DNA from: Hahellaceae bacterium
GTDB taxonomy: Bacteria; Pseudomonadota; Gammaproteobacteria; Pseudomonadales; Oleiphilaceae
Assembly (NCBI GenBank): GCA_024234575.1
Contig: JACKOB010000004.1
Location: forward strand, 248,001-312,000
Direction of reading: 5' to 3'
Length of the DNA: 64,000 nucleotides
Under the pieces are notes generated by a model. It was given only the letters and a program-made list of their open reading frames with translations. It was not told where the DNA came from and did no database searches. Position 1 is the first letter of the stretch. Each line of letters starts with the position of its first letter. Positions 1 through 10,279 of the stretch are shown piece by piece. Made by a program: the position numbers and the translations under genes.

Positions 1-210
1 GTTGTGAATGGCCCTGGCGAAGCAAAGGAAGTTGACGTGGGTCTGGCTGGTGGCAGCCCAAACAACCTTGTTTACGTTCGCGGCGTTCCAGATCACAAGC
101 TTTCCAACGAATCTCTGGTTGATCATTTAGAAAACCTGATTCGATCGCAGGCAAAGACTCGGCAAGCAGAAATTGTTGAGCGTGAAAAATCTTTGATCGC
201 CAAAAGTTAA
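1..210 (+). CDS. ispG: 4-hydroxy-3-methylbut-2-enyl diphosphate synthase, C-terminal fragment
   Basis: This is the last ~69 codons of a gene that begins before the window. The frame is open from base 1. The NGPGEAKEVDVGLAGG stretch is the characteristic C-terminal signature of IspG (GcpE), the [4Fe-4S] enzyme that reductively converts MEcPP to HMBPP in the MEP isoprenoid pathway. The iron-sulfur cysteines and the TIM-barrel lie upstream and are not visible. The tail after the signature is lysine- and glutamate-rich, as is usual in gammaproteobacteria. ispG directly followed by hisS is the common gammaproteobacterial order, which supports the call. Confidence 0.93.
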   Translation, partial: VVNGPGEAKEVDVGLAGGSPNNLVYVRGVPDHKLSNESLVDHLENLIRSQAKTRQAEIVEREKSLIAKS

Positions 211-307
211 TCAGAAAACCAACTAATTAAAATCTGCCTATCACTGGCCAATCCTTTAGCTGGTGCAGAAGCAGGTTGTTCTAAAGAGATAATAAGGAAT
301 AAAGAAC

Positions 308-1609
308 TTGGCTAAGATACAAGCTATCCGAGGAATGAACGATATTCTGCCGGCAGATACGCCAGTATGGCAGTACCTTGAGGAAACCGTCAGGAAGCTA
401 GTGTCCAGTTACGGATTCAGTGAAATTCGCATGCCCACAGTCGAAAAGACCGAGCTGTTCAAGCGGTCAATTGGGGAAGTCACTGATATTGTCGAAAAAG
501 AAATGTACACCTTTGAAGATCGTAACGGTGATAGCCTGACACTGCGACCTGAAGGAACTGCAGGGTGTGTCAGGGCTGCTGAGGAGCATGGTCTGTTGTA
601 CAACCAGATTCAGCGGTTGTGGTATACCGGTCCCATGTTTAGGCACGAAAGGCCACAAAAAGGACGATACCGTCAATTCCATCAGATTGGTGTTGAAGCA
701 TTCGGTATGAATGGCCCTGATATTGACGCTGAGGTGATTTGTCTAACTGCTCGTCTTTGGGAAGCACTTGGCGTAGCAGACAGCGTGGAACTTCAGATTA
801 ACTCCCTCGGTTCTGCTGCGGCTAGGCAGACCTATCGTGAAGCATTGATCGCGTACTTGTCAGGCTATAAAGACCAGCTTGACGAGGATAGCCAGCGTCG
901 CCTCGACAGCAACCCTTTACGGATTTTGGATAGCAAATCTGCGCAGACGCAGGAGATACTAAATTCAGCACCTGACTTTCAGGATTTTATTGACGCAGAG
1001 TCACGACAACACTTTAACGAGCTATTAAGCCTTCTTGATGCTGTCGGCATCAAATACAAGATTAATCCTCGCTTGGTAAGAGGGTTGGACTATTACGGGA
1101 AAACTGTCTTCGAGTGGGTGACAGAGAGTCTCGGTTCGCAAGGTACCGTGTGTGCGGGTGGCAGGTATGATGGCCTGGTTGAACAGTTGGGTGGAAAGCC
1201 CACCCCGGCAGTAGGTTTTGCCATGGGGGTTGAGCGACTGGTGTTGCTGATTACAACCCTTGCTAGAGTGCCTGACTATGTAAACGCGTTTTCCGATGTT
1301 TACGTGATTGTAGCTGGTGCCAATGCGGGGTTGCCCGCTTACAGCCTTTCTATAACAGAAGTATTGCGAAAAGCGCTTCCAGGTTGTCGTATTGTGCTTA
1401 ATTGTGGCGGCGGTAGTCTTAAAAGCCAAATGAAGAAGGCCGATAAGGAGAACGCGGCCTATGCCGTGATTATTGGTGACGATGAGTACTCTGACAAAAA
1501 TGTCTCTGTTAAGTCTATGCGCAAAGACAGACTGCTTCCGGGCGGCGATATGCAAATGAAAATAGAAAAAAGCGCATTGGCTGGCCTGTTACAGTCGTTA
1601 TTGAAGTAA
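308..1609 (+). CDS. hisS: Histidyl-tRNA synthetase
   Basis: Class II aminoacyl-tRNA synthetase that charges tRNA-His in the cytoplasm. The length (433 aa) is typical. Visible motifs are RPEGT at residues 80-84 (motif 2 region), the arginine-rich [17 protein letters not shown] loop near 110-126, the histidine-binding segment [15 protein letters not shown], and [13 protein letters not shown] before motif 3. The last ~100 residues form the anticodon-binding domain. The start is TTG at 308, preceded by AAGGA at 294-298 with 9-nt spacing. The next in-frame Met (residue 10) would cut into the conserved N-terminus. Fits the ispG-hisS-yfgM-bamB-der order. Confidence 0.97.
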   Translation: MAKIQAIRGMNDILPADTPVWQYLEETVRKLVSSYGFSEIRMPTVEKTELFKRSIGEVTDIVEKEMYTFEDRNGDSLTLRPEGTAGCVRAAEEHGLLYNQIQRLWYTGPMFRHERPQKGRYRQFHQIGVEAFGMNGPDIDAEVICLTARLWEALGVADSVELQINSLGSAAARQTYREALIAYLSGYKDQLDEDSQRRLDSNPLRILDSKSAQTQEILNSAPDFQDFIDAESRQHFNELLSLLDAVGIKYKINPRLVRGLDYYGKTVFEWVTESLGSQGTVCAGGRYDGLVEQLGGKPTPAVGFAMGVERLVLLITTLARVPDYVNAFSDVYVIVAGANAGLPAYSLSITEVLRKALPGCRIVLNCGGGSLKSQMKKADKENAAYAVIIGDDEYSDKNVSVKSMRKDRLLPGGDMQMKIEKSALAGLLQSLLK

Positions 1610-1754
1610 TTGTTCTTGAGGATTGGTACAGACTAGATTCACGTGTAGGTGTTATCACGGTGTCTGTGTATAATTTGGTGCAAATTACCGGCTGATGTTC
1701 TTCTGTTTATCGGGCTCGCACGGTACAAAAATATAAATATGTGGAGGGATTTGA

Positions 1755-2417
1755 GTGGATTACGAACGTACAGAAGAGGAACAGATTGCGGCCCTAAAAA
1801 GGTGGTGGAGTGAAAATGGTAATTCGCTAATTATCGGCATCGCTTTGGCATTAGCTGCAATTTTTGGATGGCAGGCTTGGCAGCAGCAGGTTTTAAATAC
1901 CAAATACGAAGCGTCATCCCTATATCAGCAAATTTTAGATGCTGCATCAGTGCAATCAATAGAGGCAAAAGAAAAGAACTTAGCTACGGTCCGACTGCTA
2001 GGAGAAAAGCTTAAAAGTGATTACTCCTCAAGTGAGTATGCTAAGTTTGCTGCGCTTTTTTTAGCTAAGGCTGCGATTGACGCCAAAGATTTAACTCTTG
2101 CTGAAGGCGAATTACGTTGGGTGTTGTCCCAAAACCCGGATGCACCAACACGCGCAATCGTTAATGCCCGTCTCGCCAGGCTGCTACTGGCGCAGGATAA
2201 AGTCGATGAGGCTGCCGCTATTGTTAGCAAGCCAGTCGACAAACCATTTTTGCCAATGTTTTTGGAAATTAGAGGTGATATCGCATTAGCGAAAGGTGAT
2301 CGTGTTGCAGCCCGCAGCGCGTATGAAGAAGCCAAGAGTTTGTTAAAAAGTGATGACAGAGAACGAATTCTTTTAGAAATGAAACTATCTGATGTTGCGG
2401 ACATAGAGGGAGTTTAG
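1755..2417 (+). CDS. yfgM: YfgM-family tetratricopeptide protein, ancillary SecYEG translocon subunit
   Basis: A 220-aa inner-membrane protein. A short cytoplasmic N-terminus (DYERTEEEQIAALKRWW) is typical of the YfgM family. It is followed by one hydrophobic segment at about residues 23-41 and then a helical TPR-like periplasmic domain. In E. coli, YfgM associates with SecYEG and PpiD and helps hand over exported proteins. The start is GTG at 1755 with GGAGGG at 1742-1747. The stop overlaps the start of bamB by one base, so the two are translationally linked. Position between hisS and bamB is conserved in gammaproteobacteria. Function is inferred from the family. Confidence 0.9.
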   Translation: MDYERTEEEQIAALKRWWSENGNSLIIGIALALAAIFGWQAWQQQVLNTKYEASSLYQQILDAASVQSIEAKEKNLATVRLLGEKLKSDYSSSEYAKFAALFLAKAAIDAKDLTLAEGELRWVLSQNPDAPTRAIVNARLARLLLAQDKVDEAAAIVSKPVDKPFLPMFLEIRGDIALAKGDRVAARSAYEEAKSLLKSDDRERILLEMKLSDVADIEGV

Positions 2418-3619
2418 TGGGTATGACCCTCTTTAGTCGGCCAAACTCTGTCTTAGCGTATTGCTTGATTCTGCTAATTTCATATTTCCTGGCAGGGTGC
2501 AGCTCTGATGAGAAAAAAGAAGAGCCGGCAGAGCTTGAAGACTTTTCCGAAGAGTTGTCAATTAAGAGACTGTGGCGAAGTTCCGTAGGAAGTGGCTTTG
2601 ATGATCACTATCTTTTTTTGCAACCGATTTATACCGCTGATTACATCTATGCGATTGATTTCAACGGTGAGTTAAGTCTCTTCAGTAAAGCCGATGGTGA
2701 TGATATTTGGGAGTATGACCTGAATGAGTTGGTGTCGGCCGGGTTGGGTTTCGATGGGGAAAACCTCTACTACGCTACACTTAATGGTGAGTTGGTCGCA
2801 TTGGGGCTTACGCCAGCGGCCGTTTTGGCAAATGACAAGTCGGCAGAGCCAGTAAAAGAGCTTTGGCGCGCACCATTATCCAGTGAAGCGGTAGCACCTC
2901 CGCAAAGTAATGGGCGTATTGTTGTTGTGCAGACGGTTGACGGCAGAGTGGCGGCCTTTGATAAAAACACTGGTGCATCAAATTGGGTCTATCAGAGTAA
3001 TGAACCTGTACTCTCTCTTCGTGGAACCGCTACACCTTTTATCAATGAGGAGGTCACCGTTACAGGCTTCGCGAATGGCGAATTAGTGCAACTGGACAAT
3101 ACGACAGGTACTCCCTTCTGGCAGCACTCGGTAGCTTTGCCGCAAGGTAGAACGGAGCTGGAGCGTTTAGTCGATATTGATGGTAAGGTCGGTTTTCTCG
3201 ATAGAACGCTGTACTCGGTGGCATACCAAGGTAACATGCAAGCGATTGATTTGTATTCGGGACAAGAACTTTGGTCGAAATCCGGTTCAAGTTATGTACA
3301 GGTCGAGCAGGATTTTGCATTGGTGTATATCGCCGCGAGTAATGGGGATGTAATCGCACTTGACAGAATTACTCGCTCAGAAGCTTGGGTACAACCTGCT
3401 TTGAAATATCGCCGATTAACCCCTGTGATTTCATTCGGTTCTGTGGTTGCAGTTGGTGATTTTGAAGGGTATTTGCATTTCTTGTCTAAATCTGATGGTA
3501 GATTTGTCGGCAGGGTTCGAGTGGATAGTGACGGTCTTCGTGTGCCTATGCATGTTGATGGGTCAACGTTGTACGTTTTTGGAAATGGCGGCACCCTTGC
3601 CGCTTATTCCATTGAATAG
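2417..3619 (+). CDS. bamB: Outer membrane protein assembly factor BamB, lipoprotein
   Basis: A 400-aa lipoprotein with a hydrophobic signal segment ending in the lipobox LAGC at about residues 25-28. The mature part carries repeated PQQ-like beta-propeller blades (for example ADYIYAIDFNGELSLFSKADGDDIW and GRVAAFDKNTGASNWVY-type repeats). BamB is a subunit of the BAM complex that inserts beta-barrel proteins in the outer membrane. The GTG start at 2417 overlaps the yfgM stop. An ATG two codons later (2423) is equally possible: GAGGGAG at 2406-2412 lies 4 nt from the GTG and 10 nt from the ATG. The gene ends 18 bases before der. Confidence 0.95.
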   Translation: MGMTLFSRPNSVLAYCLILLISYFLAGCSSDEKKEEPAELEDFSEELSIKRLWRSSVGSGFDDHYLFLQPIYTADYIYAIDFNGELSLFSKADGDDIWEYDLNELVSAGLGFDGENLYYATLNGELVALGLTPAAVLANDKSAEPVKELWRAPLSSEAVAPPQSNGRIVVVQTVDGRVAAFDKNTGASNWVYQSNEPVLSLRGTATPFINEEVTVTGFANGELVQLDNTTGTPFWQHSVALPQGRTELERLVDIDGKVGFLDRTLYSVAYQGNMQAIDLYSGQELWSKSGSSYVQVEQDFALVYIAASNGDVIALDRITRSEAWVQPALKYRRLTPVISFGSVVAVGDFEGYLHFLSKSDGRFVGRVRVDSDGLRVPMHVDGSTLYVFGNGGTLAAYSIE

Positions 3620-3637
3620 TTTTATAAGGCTAAATTG

Positions 3638-5059
3638 ATGATCCCCGTAATTGCCCTGGTTGGTCGACCAAATGTAGGTAAGTCTACAATTTTCAACGTG
3701 TTGACTCGTTCTAGAGACGCGTTGGTAGCGGATTTGCCCGGTCTCACCAGAGATCGAAAATATGGCGAAGGTGAATGTTTAGGACAAAAATTCATTGTTA
3801 TTGATACTGGCGGAATTTCTGGCGATGAAGAGGGAATTGATGGTGCAATGGCGGAGCAGTCGCTTCTTGCTATTCAAGAAGCAGATATAGTTTTTTTTGT
3901 TGTTGATGCTCGCGCTGGTCTGACTGCCGCAGATGAAATGATTGCCAAGCATTTACGTGTTAAGGACAAAACATCGGTTTTAGTGATCAATAAAATTGAT
4001 GGTCTAAATGCTGATGTCGCTGCAGCAGATTTTTTTAAGCTCGGCTTCTCAGAGATTAAACACACGGCTGCGTCACATAATCGCGGTGTCAGAAGTTTGA
4101 TCGAAGAAGTGCTTGGCAGTCGAATTGATGAAAATGCCAAAAGCCCCGTGGTTGGTACGCATAAAGGAATAAAAATAGGCATTGTAGGGCGGCCAAATGT
4201 TGGTAAATCAACACTGGTTAATAGAATGCTGGGCGAGGATCGCGTTGTTGTTTATGACCAGCCTGGTACGACGCGAGATAGCATCTATATCCCTTACGAG
4301 CGACATGGTAAAAACTATACCATTATCGATACGGCAGGTATTCGGCGTAGAAAAAACGTTAAAGAAGTCGTAGAAAAGTTTTCTATTATTAAAACACTGC
4401 AAGCCATTCAGGATGCCAATGTCGTCGTGCTGGTTTTGGATGCCCGTGAGGGTATCGTAGACCAGGATCTGCATCTGATCGGGTTCGTGCTGGATGCCGG
4501 CCGTGCGTTGGTGATTGCGGTTAACAAATGGGATGGCATGACGCAAGATGATCGCGATCGGGTTCGGCAGGAGCTTGGTCGTAGGTTAAATTTTTTGCCC
4601 GATGTCGAGATTAAAATGATTTCGGCTCTGCATGGCACTGCTGTTGGAGATCTTTATGGGTGTATTCATGAAGCCTATGACTCGGCGTTTGCCAAGTGGT
4701 CGACGAACAAGCTAACAACGATTCTGGAAGATGCACTGACTGAGCATCAGCCACCATTGGTACACGGTCGTCGAATTAAACTTCGCTATGCGCATCAGGG
4801 TGGATCAAACCCACCAGTGATAGTTGTGCATGGCAACCAGACAGCATCTTTACCCAACAGCTATAAACGTTTTCTTGAGAATACGTTCAGACGTGTACTG
4901 CGTATCAAAGGAACTCCCATTCGCTTTGAGTTTAAAACAGGTGAAAACCCCTTTGCGACAAAAGCTAAAAAGACGACCGTGCCACCAGAGCACAGAAAAG
5001 CCAGGTTAATGAAGCAAATCGCCAATAGTAAGAAAAAGCCAAAGCCTCGAAGAAAATAG
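3638..5059 (+). CDS. der: Ribosome-associated GTPase Der (EngA)
   Basis: Double-GTPase needed for 50S ribosomal subunit assembly. Two complete G domains are visible. The first has GRPNVGKST at residues 9-17, a DTGG switch and NKID. The second has GRPNVGKST again, [11 protein letters not shown] and NKWD. The C-terminal KH-like domain ([16 protein letters not shown], then [11 protein letters not shown]) and a lysine/arginine-rich tail follow. I place the start at ATG 3638 (MIPVIALVG), preceded by AAGG at 3626-3629; a TTG one codon earlier (3635) is also open. Last gene of the rightward hisS block. Confidence 0.97.
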   Translation: MIPVIALVGRPNVGKSTIFNVLTRSRDALVADLPGLTRDRKYGEGECLGQKFIVIDTGGISGDEEGIDGAMAEQSLLAIQEADIVFFVVDARAGLTAADEMIAKHLRVKDKTSVLVINKIDGLNADVAAADFFKLGFSEIKHTAASHNRGVRSLIEEVLGSRIDENAKSPVVGTHKGIKIGIVGRPNVGKSTLVNRMLGEDRVVVYDQPGTTRDSIYIPYERHGKNYTIIDTAGIRRRKNVKEVVEKFSIIKTLQAIQDANVVVLVLDAREGIVDQDLHLIGFVLDAGRALVIAVNKWDGMTQDDRDRVRQELGRRLNFLPDVEIKMISALHGTAVGDLYGCIHEAYDSAFAKWSTNKLTTILEDALTEHQPPLVHGRRIKLRYAHQGGSNPPVIVVHGNQTASLPNSYKRFLENTFRRVLRIKGTPIRFEFKTGENPFATKAKKTTVPPEHRKARLMKQIANSKKKPKPRRK

Positions 5060-5083
5060 TCGCGTTGGCTACACCGTTTTTAA

Positions 5084-5107
5084 CGCCTTGGCTCACAGGT
5101 CAAGGCG
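5084..5107 (+). terminator. Weak hairpin after der
   Basis: The arms CGCCTTG (5084-5090) and CAAGGCG (5101-5107) form a perfect 7-bp stem with a 10-base loop between der and the convergent pta gene. There is no clear T-run after it on either strand. It may act as a weak bidirectional terminator or simply as a transcript-end hairpin. Confidence 0.35.
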
Positions 5108-5183
5108 CTCATCCTTTAATCACGCCGTCGTTCGTATCTGACTTACACCTAATTTTTAAACTTACGACCGTTAGAGGCGCGTA

Positions 5184-7322
5184 CTATTCTTCTCCTGGCT
5201 GAGTGGCCTGTACGGCTGTTAGGGCGATGGTGTATACAATGTCATCGACTAGAGCGCCTCTCGAAAGGTCATTTACTGGCTTCTTGAGACCTTGCAACAT
5301 TGGGCCAATGCTGATGACATTTGCGCTTCTTTGCACTGCTTTGTACGTGGTATTGCCGGTGTTGAGGTCGGGGAAAATAAATACCGTTGCTTTACCAGCG
5401 ACAGGACTGTCCGGGGCTTTCTGTTTGGCGACAGTTTCAATCGCCGCGGCATCGTATTGCAGTGGGCCGTCTATGATGAGACCGGGTTTTTTCTCTTTCG
5501 CGATGCGAGTCGCTTCACGCACTTTTTCCACATCTATACCAGTACCTGACGTGCCGGTGCTATAACTAATCATTGCCACACGCGGCGTGATGCCAAATGT
5601 TTCGGCAGATTCAGCGGATTGTATTGCAATATCCGCTAACTCTTCCGCATTTGGGTCAGGGTTTACTGCACAGTCGCCATAGACCAGTACCTGCTCTGGT
5701 AAACACATGAAGAAAACAGACGACACAACTTTAGCGCCAGTTTTAGTTTTAATTAGCTGCAGAGCTGGTCGAATAGTGTTTGCGGTGGTATGGATTGCGC
5801 CTGAAACCAAACCATCCACTTCATTCAGCGCAACCATCATAGTTGCTAACACCACGTTATCTTCTAATTGTGCTTCTGCCATCTGAGGTGTCAGCCCTTT
5901 GCGCTTTCGCAACTCAACCATGGGTGGTATGTATTGATGGCGCACTTCTTCTGGGTCGATAATTTCAACACCTGGAGGGATTTTGAGGCCGTTGCTTTCG
6001 GCGATAGCGTTTATTTCTACTCTATTACCAATTAGCACGCAGGTAGCGATCTGCTTTTGCTGACATATAACGGCAGCTTCGATAGTTCTTGGTTCATTTC
6101 CTTCAGGCAGAACGATGCGTTTCTGGGCTTGCTTGGCTCTTTGCGTTAACAGGTAGCGGAAAGCAGAAGGAGATAATCTCGGCTCTTTCGAAATGGCCAG
6201 ATGCTTTTTCAGCCACTGGGCATCTAACGTGCTGGCAACCATTCCCATCACTGTTTCTATTCTTTCCAAATCGTTAATGGGGACTTCAATATTCATTTCT
6301 GCCAGCTTTCTTGCAGTAAGAAACGTGTCCGTATGCGTAGACATCACCGGTAATCCGGTGAGAAAGGCGGGTTGACAGAGCTTAAGTGTTCTGGAATCTG
6401 GTTGCAGGTTGCCAGTGAGCAATAAGCCTGCGATAGGTACGCCACTTAAAGCTGCCATACATGTCACGATGAGAATATCCTCGCGGTCGCCGGGGGTGAC
6501 TATTAGCGTGCCTGGTTTGAGTTGCTCAACCATATTAGGAACAGTACGGGAACATATCGAAATTTTGGTGACCCTGCGAGAGTCTATTTGACCTTTATTG
6601 ATAATGATGGGGTCGAGCTCGCTTGCAACATCGATAGTTCTCGGTGCAACAAGATCCAGTCGCCAGGGAATACTGCCTATTAAGCGAAAGCGATCTTTGT
6701 CAAATATCTTGCAATTACTGCCGTAATCGATGTTTCGATAAGGGCAATAGGCTTTATCTTCGGTTTGGTAAAGACTTAATGCTGCATTAGGTGGGGCGTT
6801 TACTTTGTTTAATATGCAGCCGATGACTTCGGGGTCCATTGGTGCTGCAAACTGTCTTGCGGACATGTCAAGATGCGCATCAAGTTGCTCTGCGGTCATT
6901 TCTTTGGGAGATGCCACTAAAATAACATCTGCATCAAGATTGCGCGCGACCTCAATGTTGATAGCCTCGATATAGGGCTGGTCATGGTCTGGAGCTAGTC
7001 CTTCAATAACGACAACATCCGCACTTTCCGTGCACTCCGCGTATAGCGCTATCACTTTTTCCATTAAATCTGAATTTCGCCTTTTGCTCATCAGATTTTG
7101 TGCTTCGCGTAATGGAATAGGATAGGGTGGTTTTAATTGAGTTTTGGCTTTAATGAAGTGTATAGACCGGTCAACATAGGGTTTGTCTTCACTGTTTTGT
7201 GTGACAGGCTTAAAAAATGCGACTCTGACGCCGATGTTATCCAACGCTCTGACGAGCCCAAGGCATACCGATGTTAGTCCTGACTGCTGTGAGGTTGGGG
7301 CGATAAAGAGCGCTTTAGCCAC
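5184..7322 (-). CDS. pta: Phosphate acetyltransferase, long form
   Basis: Converts acetyl-CoA and phosphate to acetyl phosphate in the Pta-AckA overflow and acetate-assimilation pathway. The 712-aa length is that of the long (E. coli-type) enzyme. It has an N-terminal P-loop-like domain from the first residues, a central DRTGG-type domain (around residues 215-330) and a C-terminal phosphotransacetylase catalytic domain from about residue 385 (RIVLPEGNEPRTIEAA, SYSTGTSGTG, then FPDLNTGNTTYKAVQR). The start is GTG at 7322 with AAGGAA upstream. No ackA lies next to it, which is unusual since the two are often an operon; ackA must be elsewhere. It is convergent with der. Confidence 0.96.
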   Translation of the reverse strand: MAKALFIAPTSQQSGLTSVCLGLVRALDNIGVRVAFFKPVTQNSEDKPYVDRSIHFIKAKTQLKPPYPIPLREAQNLMSKRRNSDLMEKVIALYAECTESADVVVIEGLAPDHDQPYIEAINIEVARNLDADVILVASPKEMTAEQLDAHLDMSARQFAAPMDPEVIGCILNKVNAPPNAALSLYQTEDKAYCPYRNIDYGSNCKIFDKDRFRLIGSIPWRLDLVAPRTIDVASELDPIIINKGQIDSRRVTKISICSRTVPNMVEQLKPGTLIVTPGDREDILIVTCMAALSGVPIAGLLLTGNLQPDSRTLKLCQPAFLTGLPVMSTHTDTFLTARKLAEMNIEVPINDLERIETVMGMVASTLDAQWLKKHLAISKEPRLSPSAFRYLLTQRAKQAQKRIVLPEGNEPRTIEAAVICQQKQIATCVLIGNRVEINAIAESNGLKIPPGVEIIDPEEVRHQYIPPMVELRKRKGLTPQMAEAQLEDNVVLATMMVALNEVDGLVSGAIHTTANTIRPALQLIKTKTGAKVVSSVFFMCLPEQVLVYGDCAVNPDPNAEELADIAIQSAESAETFGITPRVAMISYSTGTSGTGIDVEKVREATRIAKEKKPGLIIDGPLQYDAAAIETVAKQKAPDSPVAGKATVFIFPDLNTGNTTYKAVQRSANVISIGPMLQGLKKPVNDLSRGALVDDIVYTIALTAVQATQPGEE

Positions 7323-7483
7323 ATTGAATTCCTTTTTGGATATGTCGCAGACGTATAAAAGCGAGGCGGGTTTATGATCGAGAGTTAGCAGAACGAGCTA
7401 GCTATCTGATAAGGGATTGATTATAAATTCCCGAAGGTGACAATTGAAAGACCGTTATACACAAAGTTATGTGATTACCAATA

Positions 7484-9898
7484 CTAAGCAGATTTACGTT
7501 GGTGTTCGATTAACCAGTTGCTAAAGTCATCCGCAGGAATGGGACGGCTAAAGAAATAACCTTGCGCATAATCGCAGTCATTATTCTCAAGAAATGTTAG
7601 CTGTTCGCGCTCTTCAACACCTTCAGCAATAACTTTTAACCCCAGGCTATGTGCCATGGTGATAATGGCTTTAACCAGTGCTGCATCTTCCGCCTCCTTC
7701 ATGACATCCTGCACAAATGATTTATCGATTTTCAATGTGTCAAATGGATAACTCTTAAGATAACCCAATGCAGAATAACCGGTACCAAAGTCGTCAACTG
7801 ATAGCCTAACACCTTCTTTATCAAGTGTCTTAAGGATATGAGATGTTTCGATAGAATCATCAAGAATGAGGCGTTCAGTTATTTCAAGCTCAAGATTTGG
7901 GGCGTCTAGTTTGTAGGTCTCCAACGCTTTCAATACGGTTTGTACGAAGTTTGAATCGCGGAATTGTCTTGGCGAAACGTTTACTGCAATTGTTAAGTCA
8001 ATACCTGTTGTTTCACGCCACTTAGAGATATCACTGCAGGCAGTTTGCAAGACCCAGTCACCGATTGGAATAATAAGCCCCGTTTCTTCAGCGAGAGGAA
8101 TGAATTTGTCTGGCGAGACCAGACCCATCGCAGGATTATTCCATCTGATTAGGGCTTCTGCTCCTAAAATTGAACCCGTCTTAACGTTCACAATTGGTTG
8201 ATAGTAGAGTTGCAATTCTGAAAGCTCAAGGGCTCGGCGAAGCCTGGTTTCTATCTGCACTCTTTCATGTGAATGCTCGTTCATTTCTGGTGAAAAACGT
8301 TTGAAAGAGCTCTTACCTTTGTTTTTGGCCTGATACATCGCAGAATCGGCATGCTGTAACAAGGCGCTGCTGCTATCGCTGTCTGTGGGGTATATAGCGA
8401 TACCTATGCTCGTGCTGATAAAAACTTCCTGACTGCCCAAAGCAAAAGGAGACGTAAATGTTTTGAGAATCCTCTCGGCGACAAGTTCTGTGTCCGCGGC
8501 GTCATCCAAAGAGGGGAGTATTACCAGGAACTCATCCCCGCCCAACCTGGCCACAGTGCTTGTGCCTCTAAGGCAGGACGATATTCTGCGGGATGCTTCA
8601 ATCAGCAGCGTATCTCCTGAGTCATGCCCCATGGTGTCGTTAATATGTTTGAAATTGTCTAGATCAAGAAACATCAAGCCAACTAACTGGCTTTCACGTC
8701 GTGCCTGAGCCAGCGCTAGCTTTAAGCGGTCAAGCGCTAGCATTCTGTTAGGTAAGCCCGTGAGTATGTCGTAGTTGGCCTGGCGAAGTAGTTGTTGCTC
8801 GTAGCGCTTTCTAATGCTGATGTCTTCGCCAAGAATCAGGTAATGCGTTGGCTGACCTGCTTCATCTTTAATGGGAGTAACGATCACCTGTTCCCAAAAT
8901 TTCTCGCCTGAGCTGCGGGTACTGTGCATTTCACCCTGCCAAACACCCACTCGCTGTACTTGTAGTTGGATGTTTTCCCACATGTGCTCATTTTCTTCGA
9001 TGGAAATGCCGGTGTCAGAAACTTCTTTAGGATGCTTGCCTGAGATGGCGTCAATATTGTAACCCGTAAGCTGAATGAATTTGCTGTTTGCGTATTCGAT
9101 CTTCCAGTTGCGATTACATATCAAGACGGACGAGGGGCTTTGCTCTATCGCCAGCGATAGTTTCTTTATTTCTTTTGCATCTTCTTCCTGGCGTGAAATG
9201 TCATCAATTAATTTGGTACGCATTTCGTTGATCGCGTCTATGACATCGGATAGCTCATCTCTATGTTTTGGGTGATCACTTCGATCAAGCTTTAATGCTA
9301 CCTCTGGCCGTGACAGATCAAAACTTCTTGCGTAGGTTGCCATTTTCCCAAGGTGACGTGTTACCAGATACTGGAAAATCCATAGTATTAGTATTGATAT
9401 GAAAAATGTTTTAAATGCCTGTGTCGTGAGAATGACGACTATTTTTTGTTGCAGCTGATGATATATCTCGTCGAGACTGGCGGTAATTGTCAGTTCACCC
9501 AGTTCATACATCTCCACACTTTCATGCTTTAGTTTAAACGTGTGCTCAATGGAAGCCGTCTCTTTATTGCGATCACCCATCTCGATGTCTGTATCAGGGT
9601 AAATTTTAAGTTTTAAGTGAACGATGTCGGGAAGATTCAATATTCCCTGCATCTGAACTTGCAGGAGCTTTTGATCCAACGACCATAAGCTGCGTGAAAG
9701 GCTCACCATGTAGCTGTTTTCAATGACTTCCATTCGTTGATCGACTAAAGAAATTTCCTGACGGTATTCTGAGTAAACTTGTAGGCCGGAAGCGAACAGA
9801 GTGAAGAGTGAGCTGCACAACAGAATATATGTCAGCATGCGGAAAGATAGTGGCGACTTCTTTCGAAAGTTTATTATTCGATCAAATATTCGAGGCAT
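7484..9898 (-). CDS. Membrane-anchored PAS-GGDEF-EAL cyclic-di-GMP signalling protein
   Basis: Domains in order: a transmembrane helix (FRMLTYILLCSSLFTLFASG), a periplasmic sensor stretch of about 120 residues, a second transmembrane segment (TFFISILILWIFQYLV), a HAMP-like linker, a PAS domain (ICNRNWKIEYANSKFIQLTGY), GGDEF and EAL. The cyclase motif is intact (ARLGGDEFL) and so is the phosphodiesterase motif (AEALIRW, DDFGTGYSALGYL), so either activity is possible. I prefer ATG at 9898 (MPRIFDRIINF). A TTG 13 codons upstream at 9937 keeps the frame open, and neither has a clear Shine-Dalgarno. The signal sensed is unknown. Confidence 0.93.
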   Translation of the reverse strand: MPRIFDRIINFRKKSPLSFRMLTYILLCSSLFTLFASGLQVYSEYRQEISLVDQRMEVIENSYMVSLSRSLWSLDQKLLQVQMQGILNLPDIVHLKLKIYPDTDIEMGDRNKETASIEHTFKLKHESVEMYELGELTITASLDEIYHQLQQKIVVILTTQAFKTFFISILILWIFQYLVTRHLGKMATYARSFDLSRPEVALKLDRSDHPKHRDELSDVIDAINEMRTKLIDDISRQEEDAKEIKKLSLAIEQSPSSVLICNRNWKIEYANSKFIQLTGYNIDAISGKHPKEVSDTGISIEENEHMWENIQLQVQRVGVWQGEMHSTRSSGEKFWEQVIVTPIKDEAGQPTHYLILGEDISIRKRYEQQLLRQANYDILTGLPNRMLALDRLKLALAQARRESQLVGLMFLDLDNFKHINDTMGHDSGDTLLIEASRRISSCLRGTSTVARLGGDEFLVILPSLDDAADTELVAERILKTFTSPFALGSQEVFISTSIGIAIYPTDSDSSSALLQHADSAMYQAKNKGKSSFKRFSPEMNEHSHERVQIETRLRRALELSELQLYYQPIVNVKTGSILGAEALIRWNNPAMGLVSPDKFIPLAEETGLIIPIGDWVLQTACSDISKWRETTGIDLTIAVNVSPRQFRDSNFVQTVLKALETYKLDAPNLELEITERLILDDSIETSHILKTLDKEGVRLSVDDFGTGYSALGYLKSYPFDTLKIDKSFVQDVMKEAEDAALVKAIITMAHSLGLKVIAEGVEEREQLTFLENNDCDYAQGYFFSRPIPADDFSNWLIEHQRKSA

Positions 9899-10121
9899 AT
9901 TATGAACATTTTTACTGGGTTTGATGCTTTCTCGCAATGTAAAAAGCCGTTTCAGTGAGTAGCGCTTTTACCTGTTTTATCACCGCAATGTAACAGTAAA
10001 AGAATAGACCAGTATTTTTGATAATGCGCAGTTTTTCATAGAGATGGTTTTGACGGAGGTCAAAAAGAGAAATGTGTAATTGAGTAATATAAATACACGT
10101 AAAAATAATGAGGGTTAGGTT

Positions 10122-10250
10122 ATGTACATGGACACTATAATAATTACCAGTCTGTTAACGGTTGGCTCGGTCGTTTTAGTGACGGCGGGTATCGTCTATG
10201 CGTTCGTCAAAGAGGGCGAAAAAAGCGAGCGGCGTCGTCAGGGCAAGTAA
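10122..10250 (+). CDS. 42-residue single-span membrane microprotein, unknown function
   Basis: A short open frame of 43 codons including stop. It has one strongly hydrophobic helix (about residues 5-28, ending in TAGIVYAF) and a charged tail (VKEGEKSERRRQGK). A purine-rich AGGGTTAGG sits at 10111-10119 just before the ATG, at suitable spacing. This pattern, with a positively charged cytoplasmic end, is that of real small inner-membrane proteins rather than chance. It is divergent from the GGDEF-EAL gene and convergent with the EAL-HDOD gene, ending 30 bases from it. No family is recognised. A role as a small subunit or modulator of a membrane complex is only a guess. Confidence 0.6.
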   Translation: MYMDTIIITSLLTVGSVVLVTAGIVYAFVKEGEKSERRRQGK

Positions 10251-10279
10251 CACTGCAGGATGACACCGAATCGTTCTGT

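Noticed and set aside
1025..1555. Long antisense frame inside hisS
   Set aside because: Shadow of the conserved hisS coding frame; no independent support.
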